NCBI GenBank assembly: GCA_023015825.1
Contig: JALKAW010000005.1
Span: forward strand, 186,001 to 250,000
From: Flavobacteriaceae bacterium S0862
GTDB lineage: Bacteria; Bacteroidota; Bacteroidia; Flavobacteriales; Flavobacteriaceae
DNA: 64,000 bases
Reading direction: 5' to 3'
Below, piece after piece: positions 25,098-34,228 of the stretch. The notes below the pieces were generated by a model, which worked only from the letters and a program-made list of their open reading frames with translations, was not told the DNA's origin and searched no databases. How positions within the stretch are numbered: position 1 is the first letter of the stretch; every line of letters starts with the position of its first letter. The position numbers and the translations under genes were made by a program.

Positions 25098-25793
25098 TTA
25101 TTCCGAAGGCAAACTTTCTATAAAATTTTCGATAGAAAATGCATTGTCAACATGAAAACCACCAATTTTGGTACGCCTCAAAGCTGTTAAGTGTCCTCCA
25201 GATTGTAATGCTTTTCCAAAATCGTTAGCAAGTGAACGTATGTAAGTGCCTTTACTGCAAACCACTCTAAAATCCACCTCGCTATTTTCAAATCGCGTAA
25301 TTTCAAATTCTGAAATATTGATAGTTCTTGATTTAATTTCTACAGATTCTCCAGCTCTGGCAAATTCATACAGACGCTTTCCATCTTTTTTAATGGCTGA
25401 AAATACTGGAGGATATTGTTCGATATCTCCAATAAAGTTTTTGGTTGTTTCACGAACAAGTTTTTTAGTAATATGCTGTATTGGGTAGGTTTTGTCTATG
25501 TCTGTTTCCAAATCAAACGATGGCGTAGTACTTCCTAAGGTTATGGTTCCAGTATATTCTTTTACTTGCGCTTGAAATTCATTGATTTGCTTCGTCATTT
25601 TCCCAGTACAAATCACTAATAATCCTGTGGCTAAAGGATCTAAAGTACCTGCGTGACCAACCTTTATTTTTTTTATACCAAAGGTCTTTCTAATATGCCA
25701 TCGTAACTTATTAACCACTTGGAACGAGGTCCAATTTAGAGGCTTGTCAATTAATAATACTTGACCGTTTTTAAAGTCTTCTAAGGCTTTCAT
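25098..25793 (-). CDS. truB: tRNA pseudouridine55 synthase
   Basis: A 231-residue enzyme making pseudouridine-55 in the T-loop of tRNAs. Motifs: LLIDKPLNWTSFQVVNKLR, the catalytic KVGHAGTLDPLATGLLV with the essential Asp, YTGTITLG, PPVFSAIKKDGKRLYEFAR and SKGTYIRSLANDFG. It lacks a long C-terminal PUA domain, as in other Bacteroidetes TruB. Its start abuts the uppP stop, so they are translationally linked. Confidence 0.97.
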   Translation of the reverse strand: MKALEDFKNGQVLLIDKPLNWTSFQVVNKLRWHIRKTFGIKKIKVGHAGTLDPLATGLLVICTGKMTKQINEFQAQVKEYTGTITLGSTTPSFDLETDIDKTYPIQHITKKLVRETTKNFIGDIEQYPPVFSAIKKDGKRLYEFARAGESVEIKSRTINISEFEITRFENSEVDFRVVCSKGTYIRSLANDFGKALQSGGHLTALRRTKIGGFHVDNAFSIENFIESLPSE

Positions 25794-26588
25794 CTAGTTA
25801 TAAAATGAAACGCCAATGGCAATTAACCCAACAACAACACAGTAATAAGCAAAGTATTTAAGCTTACTTTTCTTTACTAAAGCAATCATCCATGTACAAG
25901 CAAACAATCCAGAAATAAATGCTGCTACAAAACCAATAGATAAGGCAGTGAAATTCTGACTGTCATAAGTCAATTCACCACTAAGAATATCTTTAGCTAT
26001 TTTTCCAAAAATTAAAGGTACGACCATTAAGAATGAAAAGCGTGCTGCTTTTGTTTTGTCATTACCTAAAAGCACAGATGTTGATATAGTAGCTCCCGAA
26101 CGAGAAATTCCTGGTAGCATCGCAATGGCTTGCGAAAAACCAATAACTAAAGCATTAGAGAACGATACTCTTTTGTTGGTATTTTTTGCTTTATCAGCCA
26201 AGTAAAGTAACAATGCTGTAATGATGAGCATAAAACCAACTAGTTTTATGTTACCTCCAAAAAGTGCAGATAATTCACTTTCAAACGTAAATCCAATAAT
26301 AGCTGCTGGTAGCATTGAGACTACGATTTTTGTTACAAATTGGGTGTCTTCATTCCATTTAAAAGAAAAAACGCCTTTAATAATATCATAAATGTCTTTT
26401 CTAAAAACCACAATGGTGCTTAATGCAGTCGCAAAGTGTAAAACGACTGTAAATAAAAGGCTTTCTTCCGGGACCGAATTATCTCCTAAAATGGCTTTTC
26501 CAAGTTCTAAATGACCACTGGATGATACAGGTAAAAATTCAGTAAGCCCTTGTATAATTCCTAATAAAATGGCGTCAATTACTTCCAT
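25794..26588 (-). CDS. uppP: Undecaprenyl-diphosphatase
   Basis: A 264-residue polytopic inner-membrane enzyme (BacA/UppP) that recycles undecaprenyl pyrophosphate to the monophosphate for peptidoglycan and polysaccharide export. It also confers bacitracin tolerance. Signature motifs: GIIQGLTEFLPVSSSGHLEL and AIAMLPGISRSGATIS. Length is normal. It lies 46 bases downstream of DUF3098 in the ftsX-to-truB group. Confidence 0.97.
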   Translation of the reverse strand: MEVIDAILLGIIQGLTEFLPVSSSGHLELGKAILGDNSVPEESLLFTVVLHFATALSTIVVFRKDIYDIIKGVFSFKWNEDTQFVTKIVVSMLPAAIIGFTFESELSALFGGNIKLVGFMLIITALLLYLADKAKNTNKRVSFSNALVIGFSQAIAMLPGISRSGATISTSVLLGNDKTKAARFSFLMVVPLIFGKIAKDILSGELTYDSQNFTALSIGFVAAFISGLFACTWMIALVKKSKLKYFAYYCVVVGLIAIGVSFYN

Positions 26589-26634
26589 AAGGCAAATGTA
26601 TCAAAATAGGGTGACCTTAAATAAGAAAGAGAAT

Positions 26635-26901
26635 TTATTTTTGAGAATCTGATTTATCAGGATTCAGTAGAATCGCATAAACCTGAATGCCAAATCCAAT
26701 TAATACAAGTGTTGGTGCTAACCTAATACGTCTCCAACTAAAAATACTTTCGTCAAATACATTTGGGTCGTCACTACCACCACCAGACATTAAAATAAAG
26801 CCTAAGGCAATAAAAGCAATGCCAATAAGCATGAATTTGTAGTTCTTCTTTCCAAATAGGAAATTACTTTTTGTGTCTTGTTTGCGCTTTTGTTCTCCCA
26901 T
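26635..26901 (-). CDS. DUF3098 small membrane protein
   Basis: An 88-residue protein with two hydrophobic segments (about 24-42 and 63-80) joined by a loop with SGGGSDDPNVFDESIFSWRR. It matches the DUF3098 pattern found next to ftsX and uppP in many Bacteroidetes, suggesting an envelope or division role. No catalytic motif is visible. It starts two bases after the preceding gene's stop. Confidence 0.85.
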   Translation of the reverse strand: MGEQKRKQDTKSNFLFGKKNYKFMLIGIAFIALGFILMSGGGSDDPNVFDESIFSWRRIRLAPTLVLIGFGIQVYAILLNPDKSDSQK

Positions 26902-26903
26902 AA

Positions 26904-27251
26904 TTAATCAAACTCGGTAAAAATAATGTCATCTCCAATGGCTATTTGTGCAATATGCTCTGACGTGCTAATTAATAGCTTTGGTAGGTGCAAAGTAACG
27001 GTTTTATTTAAAACTTTTGCGTTAAGAGTTTCTAAATTTAATCCTTGTTCTAAACCACGATTTATATAATAATAGTCTGTTCCAGTATCATGAAACACAA
27101 TGTCATAAGACGAACCCTCGGTTATTTTCTTTATTGTAACCTCTACAACTTCGCAATCTTCAGGTTGCGGATTGTTAATCGCACATGATTTAAATACTAG
27201 AAATATAGAAAGGAAAAGGGCAAGGACAAAAAAAGGAGTTTTTCGTTTCAT
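26904..27251 (-). CDS. Small exported protein of unknown function
   Basis: A 115-residue protein. The hydrophobic N-terminus is followed by FKSC, a poor lipobox, so lipid attachment at that Cys is uncertain. The mature part contains VVEVTIKKITEGSSYDIVFHDTG, then a hydrophobic beta-rich stretch. No family recognised. It is read between ftsX and DUF3098; the 2-base gap to DUF3098 indicates co-translation. Confidence 0.75.
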   Translation of the reverse strand: MKRKTPFFVLALFLSIFLVFKSCAINNPQPEDCEVVEVTIKKITEGSSYDIVFHDTGTDYYYINRGLEQGLNLETLNAKVLNKTVTLHLPKLLISTSEHIAQIAIGDDIIFTEFD

Positions 27252-27311
27252 TTTAGAGTTGTTGGTTAATATTTATATCAACGATAATCTGCGGGTTTTA
27301 TTTTTAAACAA

Positions 27312-28190
27312 CTAATAATACAACTGGTCGGTCTTTAAATTCAAGAAGCGTTGCGTGGCAATATATGTGCTTATCCAAGTAATTACAATACCAAGTATAA
27401 ACACGCCTAAAAACAATCCAGTAATTAATATTGAGTTGCTTAAGAGCTCTAAATCGGCAAATGTTTTATCAATATAATAGAGCACAACTGCCATTCCAAA
27501 TAAGGCTATAATGGCACCAATAATGCCTAGTTTAATACTTTTCCAAATAAACGGACGTCTAATAAATTGCTTGGTAGCACCTACCATTTGCATGGTTTTT
27601 ATAGTAAAACGTTTAGAGTATACAGACAATCTAATGGAACTATTAATAAGTAATACCGCAATTAAGGTGAATAAGGCACTAATAATTAACACCCAAAGAC
27701 TAATGCGTTTTACATTGCTATTCATCATTGAGACCAAATCTTTATCATAACGTACATCATCTACAAACTTTTTAGTTAACGTAGCTTGCGAAATACTATC
27801 CAAGCGTTGCTCGGTAACAAAATCTGCTTTTAAATTAACTTCAATGGAGTTTTGTAGTGGGTTGTGTCCAATATCATCCAAGAAATCTTCACCATATTCG
27901 CCTTTCATGAAATCGGCAGCATCTTCTTTAGAAATATATTTGGTTTCCTTTATATAACTAGCAAGCGTCAAACTCTTTTCTAGCTGATTAATTTCAACTT
28001 CCTTAGCAGTATCATTCAAGTAAATGGTCATTACGACACGTTCCTTAAAATTATTGGAAATAGTTTTAGCATTTAAAACTAACATACCTAACAAACCCAA
28101 TAAAAACAACACTAAAGCAATACTAATCACTACTGAAAAATAGGAAGATATTAAACGACGTTTTTGATGTTTTTCAAATGCTGAACTCAT
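27312..28190 (-). CDS. ftsX: Cell-division protein FtsX
   Basis: A 292-residue ABC-transporter-like permease that, with FtsE, couples division to peptidoglycan hydrolases. TM1 (about 20-40) is followed by a periplasmic domain with DIGHNPLQNSIEVNL, then three C-terminal TMs and the conserved FTIKTMQMVGATKQFIRRPF. I chose ATG 28190 (MSSAFEKHQKRRL). The longer frame to 28265 would add a hydrophobic, non-conserved stretch overlapping the divergent panE start. ftsE is not in the window, so here ftsX is uncoupled from it, as often in Bacteroidetes. Confidence 0.94.
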   Translation of the reverse strand: MSSAFEKHQKRRLISSYFSVVISIALVLFLLGLLGMLVLNAKTISNNFKERVVMTIYLNDTAKEVEINQLEKSLTLASYIKETKYISKEDAADFMKGEYGEDFLDDIGHNPLQNSIEVNLKADFVTEQRLDSISQATLTKKFVDDVRYDKDLVSMMNSNVKRISLWVLIISALFTLIAVLLINSSIRLSVYSKRFTIKTMQMVGATKQFIRRPFIWKSIKLGIIGAIIALFGMAVVLYYIDKTFADLELLSNSILITGLFLGVFILGIVITWISTYIATQRFLNLKTDQLYY

Positions 28191-28257
28191 AAATTTTTTC
28201 TTGTTAGCGTAAAAATATAAAAGTATCTTTAATCTATAATTATAATAACTAAAACAT

Positions 28258-29184
28258 ATGAACATTGTTGTTGTAGGTGCTGGAGGTGTAGGAGGTTATT
28301 TTGGTGGAAAATTAGCACACGCTGGCTTTGATGTAACCTTTATAGCTAGAGGTAAAACCCTTCAGGCAATAAAACTTAGTGGATTGAAAGTAAAAAGTGT
28401 CAATGGTGATTTTGTAGTACATCCTAAAACTATAGAGGATATTAAAGAACTAATAAATCCAGATTTAGTGATTCTTGGTGTGAAATCGTGGCAAATTGAA
28501 CCTATTGCCAAAGAGCTAAAAGAGGTGATTTCCAAAAAAACGATGGTATTACCATTGCAAAATGGAGCTGATAATGCCGATAGATTACGAAATATACTTC
28601 CGCATGAAAACGTACTTGCAGGACTGTGCAAAATAGTGAGTAAAATTGAAGCACCTGGCGTCATTAATCACTTTGCTTTTGAACCGAAAATTGTTTTTGG
28701 TGAATTTGATAGTAAGCTCACATCTAGAGTAAAAAAAGTAAAATCAGTTTTTGATAAAGCTGGATTTAAAAGCACCATCTCTGAAAATATCCAATTAGAT
28801 ATTTGGGAAAAGTTTCTTTTTATTACAACAATAAGTGGTATTGGAGCTATCACACGTGTGGTTTACGGAGAGATTAGAAAGGATGATTATTTAAGACAAA
28901 TTATGTATCAAACAGCTAATGAAATTGTAGCAATAGCGAATGCAAAAGGTGTTGCGTTAACAAATAGTGATATTGAAATGACGTTAAAAATTATAGATGG
29001 TTTTAATCACGGAACCACAGCATCTATGCAACGAGATTTCATGGCTGGACGACCAAGTGAGCTCGAAAATTTTAACGGCTATATCGTAAAACAAGGAAAA
29101 GAACTTCATGTTTTAACTCCAGCAAACTCATTTATATATCACTGTTTATTACCACAGGAAAGAAAAGCTCGTGGATTAAGTTAG
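28258..29184 (+). CDS. panE: 2-dehydropantoate 2-reductase (ketopantoate reductase)
   Basis: A 308-residue NADPH enzyme of pantothenate/CoA synthesis. Rossmann motif VVGAGGVGGYFGGKLAHAG; LGVKSWQIEPIAKEL; active-site Lys region LPLQNGADNADRL; and a C-terminal helical domain with WEKFLFITTISGIGA and FNHGTTASMQRDFMAGRPSELE. Length is normal. The family also includes other 2-hydroxyacid-type reductases, so the exact substrate carries some doubt. Overlaps the convergent EamA gene by nine bases. Confidence 0.9.
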   Translation: MNIVVVGAGGVGGYFGGKLAHAGFDVTFIARGKTLQAIKLSGLKVKSVNGDFVVHPKTIEDIKELINPDLVILGVKSWQIEPIAKELKEVISKKTMVLPLQNGADNADRLRNILPHENVLAGLCKIVSKIEAPGVINHFAFEPKIVFGEFDSKLTSRVKKVKSVFDKAGFKSTISENIQLDIWEKFLFITTISGIGAITRVVYGEIRKDDYLRQIMYQTANEIVAIANAKGVALTNSDIEMTLKIIDGFNHGTTASMQRDFMAGRPSELENFNGYIVKQGKELHVLTPANSFIYHCLLPQERKARGLS

Positions 29185-30090
29185 TTTTGCTTTAGGTTTT
29201 CGGCTTATTAAGTACACGCCAGAAACCACCAATAAACAACTTAATATTTTTACTCGATTTATGTCTTGGGCATATTCATCATGCATAAGCACATAAGCAT
29301 AAATACTCACCATTATAAAGCTCACAGCAGGTTGTAAATACACGTAACTTCCAGTAACCGAAGGCGACACGTAATTCAATGCATAAATATTAAATAGGTA
29401 AGCAAAAAATGTGGTGAAAACAACCACAAACCCAACAGCTAGATAGGTGTTTAAATCGAAAGCTGAAAAATCTGTAGCCAAGAAATCACCTATTCCAAAA
29501 GGAAACATAAACACAAACCCAAATAAAAACACCCAACTAATAACCGTTAATGCATTGTATTTTTTCATCATGGGTTTTACAATAACCAAGTATAATGCAT
29601 AAGAACATGCGTTAATGAAAACGAATAGATTTCCTAATGTAGAACTCGTTCCAGCGGTACTTTTACCATACCAAACAAGTAATATAGCTCCAATACCACC
29701 AACGGTGATGCCAATGAGTTTATTGGTCGTTATTTTTTCTTTTAAAATAATGGCACTAAATACTAATACCATGACAGGAATAGAGGTGATAATAATGGAG
29801 GCATCAATTGGCGATGTTAAATTTAAACCATGAAAGAATAGTAATTGGTTAGTTGTAACACCTAAAATGCCACAAAGTACCAATCTTAAAAAATCTTTCT
29901 TCTCTATAGACTCTTTAATAAACGACTTAATAATCCAGAACAATATACCAGCACCAACAATACGTAAAAAGACAAATGCTGAAGGACCAATTTTGTTAGG
30001 CATAATGCCTTTTGCAATTAGGTAATTAGCACCATAAATAACATTAGCTCCAAGAAGTGCTAAGTGTGCTTTGTGAGTGTTAGTTAGCAA
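29176..30090 (-). CDS. EamA-family (DMT) transporter
   Basis: A 304-residue permease with about ten TM segments in two EamA repeats (LLGANVIYGANYLIAKGIM; second repeat starting LGNLFVFINACSYALYL). The start is TTG at 30090. An in-frame stop lies just upstream, and the next ATG would delete TM1. The exported substrate is unknown. Confidence 0.88.
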   Translation of the reverse strand: MLTNTHKAHLALLGANVIYGANYLIAKGIMPNKIGPSAFVFLRIVGAGILFWIIKSFIKESIEKKDFLRLVLCGILGVTTNQLLFFHGLNLTSPIDASIIITSIPVMVLVFSAIILKEKITTNKLIGITVGGIGAILLVWYGKSTAGTSSTLGNLFVFINACSYALYLVIVKPMMKKYNALTVISWVFLFGFVFMFPFGIGDFLATDFSAFDLNTYLAVGFVVVFTTFFAYLFNIYALNYVSPSVTGSYVYLQPAVSFIMVSIYAYVLMHDEYAQDINRVKILSCLLVVSGVYLISRKPKAKLT

Positions 30091-30213
30091 TAGAGGTTAG
30101 TTTGTTATTGTTTTTGTTAGATGTATTCAAAAGTAAATCTATTATTTTGATTTTAGTTATGAAAACTAACGTATTTATTAATTGTAAAGGTTTTACAGTT
30201 TGTTTATAAACCG

Positions 30214-30221
30214 TAAATTTG
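30214..30221 (+). promoter_or_regulatory. leuS promoter -7 element
   Basis: TAAATTTG, an exact TAnnTTTG match 26 bases upstream of the leuS ATG. No -33 TTG at normal spacing. Confidence 0.55.
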
Positions 30222-30246
30222 CGCTTTTAATTACGGAAACAATACG

Positions 30247-33201
30247 ATGAAATACCATTTCAACGAGATAGAAGCCAAGTGGCAAAAATATTGGGCAGAA
30301 AACCAAACGTTTAAAGCCGAAAATTATTCAGACAAACCAAAGTATTATGTGTTGGATATGTTTCCATATCCAAGTGGCGCAGGTTTACATGTTGGGCATC
30401 CATTAGGTTATATTGCCAGTGATATTTATGCTCGTTACAAGCGTCATAAAGGGTTTAACGTATTGCATCCTCAAGGTTATGATAGTTTTGGATTACCTGC
30501 AGAGCAGTACGCGATTCAAACTGGACAACATCCTGCAATTACTACTGCCGAAAATATAAAAACATACAGACGACAATTAGATCAAATTGGTTTTTCATTC
30601 GATTGGTCTCGCGAAGTTCGTACTTCTGACCCAAGTTATTACAAATGGACACAATGGATTTTCATTCAACTTTTTAATTCGTGGTATAACAACAATTCTG
30701 ATAAAGCTGAAAATATTTCTGAATTAATTAAAATTTTTGAAGCTGAAGGAAATACGAATGTAAATGCGGAATGTGATGATGATGTTGAAGTGTTTACTGC
30801 TGATGAATGGAACAACTATTCGTCTGAAAAACAACAAGAAATATTACTAAAATATAGATTAACTTATTTGGCTGAAACAGAAGTAAACTGGTGTCCAGCT
30901 TTAGGAACTGTTTTAGCAAACGACGAAATAGTAAACGGTGTGTCTGAACGTGGTGGTCATCCTGTTATTAAAAAGAAAATGACACAATGGAGTATGCGTA
31001 TTTCAGCTTATGCGGAGCGTTTACTTCAAGGATTAGAGACTATAGATTGGACAGATTCTTTAAAAGAGAGTCAGCGTAACTGGATAGGAAAATCTGTTGG
31101 TGCTTCGGTCACTTTTAATGTAAAAGACTATGATGCCAAGATAGATGTATTCACCACACGTCCTGACACTATTTTTGGTGTGTCCTTCATGACCTTGGCT
31201 CCAGAACACGAGTTGGTATCAAAAATCACAACCCCAGAACAGAAAGCTGAGGTTGACGCTTATATTAAAGCGACTGCAAAACGTAGTGAACGTGATAGAA
31301 TGGCAGATGTAAAAACCATTTCTGGAGTGTTTACAGGAGCTTATGCTGAACATCCTTTTACCAAAGAACCAATTCCAATTTGGATTGGCGATTACGTGCT
31401 AGCTGGTTACGGAACAGGAGCAGTAATGTCTGTGCCTTGCGGTGATCAACGTGATTACGATTTTGCAAAGCACTTTAATATTCCTATTCCGAATATATTC
31501 GAAGGCGTTGATATTTCAGAAGAAGCCTTTGCAGACAAAGACAATACAGTTATTACTAATAGCGATTTCTTAAATGGACTTAAGTATAAGAAAGCAGTGA
31601 AAACTGCGATTTATGAACTTGAAAAACTAGGTCAAGGCGAAGGGAAAACCAATTACAGATTACGTGATGCAGTGTTTTCTCGTCAGCGTTATTGGGGCGA
31701 ACCATTTCCAGTGTATTATGTAAACGGAATGCCGCAAATGATTGATGCGAAGCATTTGCCAATTGAGCTTCCAGAAGTTGAAAAATATTTACCAACCGAA
31801 ACTGGCGAACCACCTTTAGGAAACGCAACGGTTTGGGCTTGGTGTACTGAAACTAATTCAGTAGTTGATAATGATAAGATTGATAACATAACGGTTTTCC
31901 CATTAGAACTAAACACAATGCCTGGTTGGGCTGGAAGTTCGCAGTATTTTAACCGTTACATGGATCCTCAAAATGACGAGGAAATCTTCTCTCAAGAAGC
32001 CATTAACTATTGGCAACAAGTAGATTTATACATTGGCGGAAGCGAACATGCAACAGGACATTTATTGTATTCGCGTTTCTGGCAAAAATTCATGTTCGAT
32101 TTGGGATTAGTGCCTTATGATGAGTTTGCAAAAAAACTGATTAACCAAGGGATGATACTTGGGACTAGTGCTTTTGTTTATCGTTGGAGCTCTAATGCTT
32201 TTGAAGAACCAATATTTTTGAGTAAAAGTGTTTACGATAAAGTTATTTTGGAAGAAAAACCTTTAGGACATTCTGATAAGTTTTCAAATATCTTTAAAAG
32301 TCTAACTCCTAAACAAACAATGGAAGGAGGAGAAGCTTTCTTTGTTGAAGATTCAGAAACAACTGAGAAAAATTTCACACCAATTCATGCAGATGTATCT
32401 TTTATAAATGCTTCAGATGAATTAGATGTTGAAGCATTCAAAAATTGGAGAGAAGAATATAAAAATGCGAAGTTTATATATGAAGATGATAGCACCTTCA
32501 AAGTAAAGCGCGACGTCGAAAAAATGTCCAAATCCAAATACAATGTCGTCAATCCTGATCAAATTTGTATTGATTATGGTGCAGACAGCTTACGTTTGTA
32601 CGAAATGTTTCTTGGGCCTTTAGAGCAATACAAGCCGTGGAATACTGCTGGTATTACAGGAGTCCATAGTTTCCTTAAAAAATTATGGAAGTTGTATAAT
32701 GACGACAATGGTTTAAAAGTCACTGATGCTGCACCAACTAAAGACAACCTAAAAACACTTCATAAAACCATTAAAAAAGTTGAAGAAGATATCGAGAATT
32801 TCTCATTTAATACGTCTGTTTCTACCTTTATGATCGCATGTAATGAACTCACTGTTCAAAAGTGTACAAGCAAGCAAATATTAGAACCATTATTAGTGTT
32901 AATCTCACCTTATGCACCACATATCGCTGAGGAATTATGGAATCAGTTAGGTCATAACAAATCGATTTCAACTGCAGATTTCCCAAAATTTGATGAAAGT
33001 CATTTGGTAGAAAGCACAAAGAACTACCCAATTTCATTTAATGGTAAAATGCGTTTCACAATGGAGCTATCGTTAGACTTAAACAAAGAAGAGATTGAAG
33101 CTGCTGTATTAGCAAACGAAAAAACTAAAGAGCAATTACAAGGTCGCGAACCTAAAAAAGTAATAGTAGTTCCTGGTAAAATTGTAAATATTGTTGGATA
33201 G
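30247..33201 (+). CDS. leuS: Leucyl-tRNA synthetase, large form with expanded insertions
   Basis: A 984-residue class-I synthetase (E. coli LeuS has 860). HIGH-type motif in GAGLHVGHPLGY; editing-domain block TTRPDTIFGVSFMTLAPEH; KMSKS in VEKMSKSKYN. Extra sequence sits in two places: about 55 residues before the conserved VNWCP (around 145-200), and a leucine-specific domain before KMSKS that is roughly twice the usual length (around 635-755). The catalytic and editing motifs are intact, so it should be functional. Confidence 0.97.
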   Translation: MKYHFNEIEAKWQKYWAENQTFKAENYSDKPKYYVLDMFPYPSGAGLHVGHPLGYIASDIYARYKRHKGFNVLHPQGYDSFGLPAEQYAIQTGQHPAITTAENIKTYRRQLDQIGFSFDWSREVRTSDPSYYKWTQWIFIQLFNSWYNNNSDKAENISELIKIFEAEGNTNVNAECDDDVEVFTADEWNNYSSEKQQEILLKYRLTYLAETEVNWCPALGTVLANDEIVNGVSERGGHPVIKKKMTQWSMRISAYAERLLQGLETIDWTDSLKESQRNWIGKSVGASVTFNVKDYDAKIDVFTTRPDTIFGVSFMTLAPEHELVSKITTPEQKAEVDAYIKATAKRSERDRMADVKTISGVFTGAYAEHPFTKEPIPIWIGDYVLAGYGTGAVMSVPCGDQRDYDFAKHFNIPIPNIFEGVDISEEAFADKDNTVITNSDFLNGLKYKKAVKTAIYELEKLGQGEGKTNYRLRDAVFSRQRYWGEPFPVYYVNGMPQMIDAKHLPIELPEVEKYLPTETGEPPLGNATVWAWCTETNSVVDNDKIDNITVFPLELNTMPGWAGSSQYFNRYMDPQNDEEIFSQEAINYWQQVDLYIGGSEHATGHLLYSRFWQKFMFDLGLVPYDEFAKKLINQGMILGTSAFVYRWSSNAFEEPIFLSKSVYDKVILEEKPLGHSDKFSNIFKSLTPKQTMEGGEAFFVEDSETTEKNFTPIHADVSFINASDELDVEAFKNWREEYKNAKFIYEDDSTFKVKRDVEKMSKSKYNVVNPDQICIDYGADSLRLYEMFLGPLEQYKPWNTAGITGVHSFLKKLWKLYNDDNGLKVTDAAPTKDNLKTLHKTIKKVEEDIENFSFNTSVSTFMIACNELTVQKCTSKQILEPLLVLISPYAPHIAEELWNQLGHNKSISTADFPKFDESHLVESTKNYPISFNGKMRFTMELSLDLNKEEIEAAVLANEKTKEQLQGREPKKVIVVPGKIVNIVG

Positions 33202-33221
33202 CTTCTCAATACTATTTTCTT

Positions 33222-33340
33222 CACTTTGACTGCGCTCAGTGTGACTGAAAATTACTCTAAGTGATATTAGAAAAGAGCTTGTCAGTTCGAGGGAAATTGC
33301 AATGCAATTTTGTATGGAGAAGAATGAGCTACATGACAAA
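33222..33340. repeat. Intergenic dispersed-repeat-like segment after leuS
   Basis: Contains CACTTTGACTGCGCTCAGTG (33222-33241), GTCAGTTCGAG (33281-33291) and a near-perfect 17-base palindrome (33294-33310). The first two strings resemble intergenic repeats I recall from many Flavobacteriaceae genomes. Copies elsewhere in this genome cannot be checked from one window. Confidence 0.5.
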
Positions 33341-33413
33341 ATTTCTTAACGAATATTTGGCTTATTTTTTGCTATACATTATCTAAATTTACACAACAAA
33401 AAAATTAAAGAAA

Positions 33414-34109
33414 ATGATAGGATATTATATATTAATTGGAGCGATAGCTCTAGTAAGTTGGTTAGTTAGTAATAAATTAAAGCAAAAGTTTGCGCAATAC
33501 TCTAAAGTCCAGTTGCGTAATGGTATGACTGGTAAAGAAATTGCGGAGAAAATGTTGGCTGATAATGGTATTTTTGATGTTGAGGTAATTTCTGTTCCAG
33601 GACAATTAACGGACCATTATAATCCTAAAAATAAAACCGTCAATTTAAGTGAGGCGGTTTATAATCAGCGTAATGCTGCAGCTGCAGCAGTTGCGGCTCA
33701 CGAATGTGGGCATGCAGTACAACATGCTCAAGCATATAGTGCTTTAGGGATGCGTTCTGCTTTAGTACCTATTGTTAGTATAACCTCTGGGATGTCACAA
33801 TGGTTGGTTATTGGAGGACTTATTCTTGGTGGTGCTGCTGGTGTTGGAATGGGATATTGGGTTGCTGTGGCTGGTCTAGTATTTATGGGCTTTGCTACTT
33901 TGTTCAGTTTTATTACACTTCCAGTAGAGTATGACGCCAGTAATAGAGCATTAGTGTGGTTAAAGAATAAAAACATGGTGTCTCAAGAAGAATATAAAGG
34001 GTCGGAAGATGCACTTAAATGGGCTGCAAGAACTTATTTGGTTGCTGCCATTGGTGCTTTAGCATCCTTACTATATTGGGCGCTTCAAGTGTTTGGTGGA
34101 AGAGATTAA
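33414..34109 (+). CDS. YugP-type membrane zinc metallopeptidase
   Basis: A 231-residue protein with an N-terminal TM, a zinc-binding AAHECGHAVQHAQAY motif (HExxH variant HECGH), two central TM segments and a C-terminal TM. The third ligand region FITLPVEYDASNRAL follows. This is the neutral zinc metallopeptidase family typified by B. subtilis YugP. The substrate is unknown; membrane protein turnover is the usual guess. It is monocistronic with a terminator. Confidence 0.92.
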   Translation: MIGYYILIGAIALVSWLVSNKLKQKFAQYSKVQLRNGMTGKEIAEKMLADNGIFDVEVISVPGQLTDHYNPKNKTVNLSEAVYNQRNAAAAAVAAHECGHAVQHAQAYSALGMRSALVPIVSITSGMSQWLVIGGLILGGAAGVGMGYWVAVAGLVFMGFATLFSFITLPVEYDASNRALVWLKNKNMVSQEEYKGSEDALKWAARTYLVAAIGALASLLYWALQVFGGRD

Positions 34110-34134
34110 TTCTTCTATCTTTAAAAAATAATGA

Positions 34135-34159
34135 AAGCGTCTTTAAGGCGCTTTTTTTT
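34135..34159 (+). terminator. Terminator after zinc metallopeptidase gene
   Basis: AAGCGTCTT (34135-34143) pairs with AAGGCGCTT (34145-34153), with one G-T pair and an opening loop, followed by T8. Confidence 0.88.
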
Positions 34160-34164
34160 GTTAA

Positions 34165-34223
34165 TGTCATTTCACACTTGATGGGAAATCCATAATATAT
34201 CCTGAATCAAGTTCAGGACGACA
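34165..34223. repeat. 59-base palindromic intergenic repeat
   Basis: Starts TGTCATTTC and ends GGACGACA, with a perfect internal hairpin TCCTGAA (34200-34206), TCAAG, TTCAGGA (34212-34218). The layout matches a TGTCAT...GATGACA family of intergenic repeats I recall in Bacteroidetes genomes. It sits between convergent genes, immediately after a terminator. Confidence 0.6.
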
Positions 34224-34228
34224 AATAA

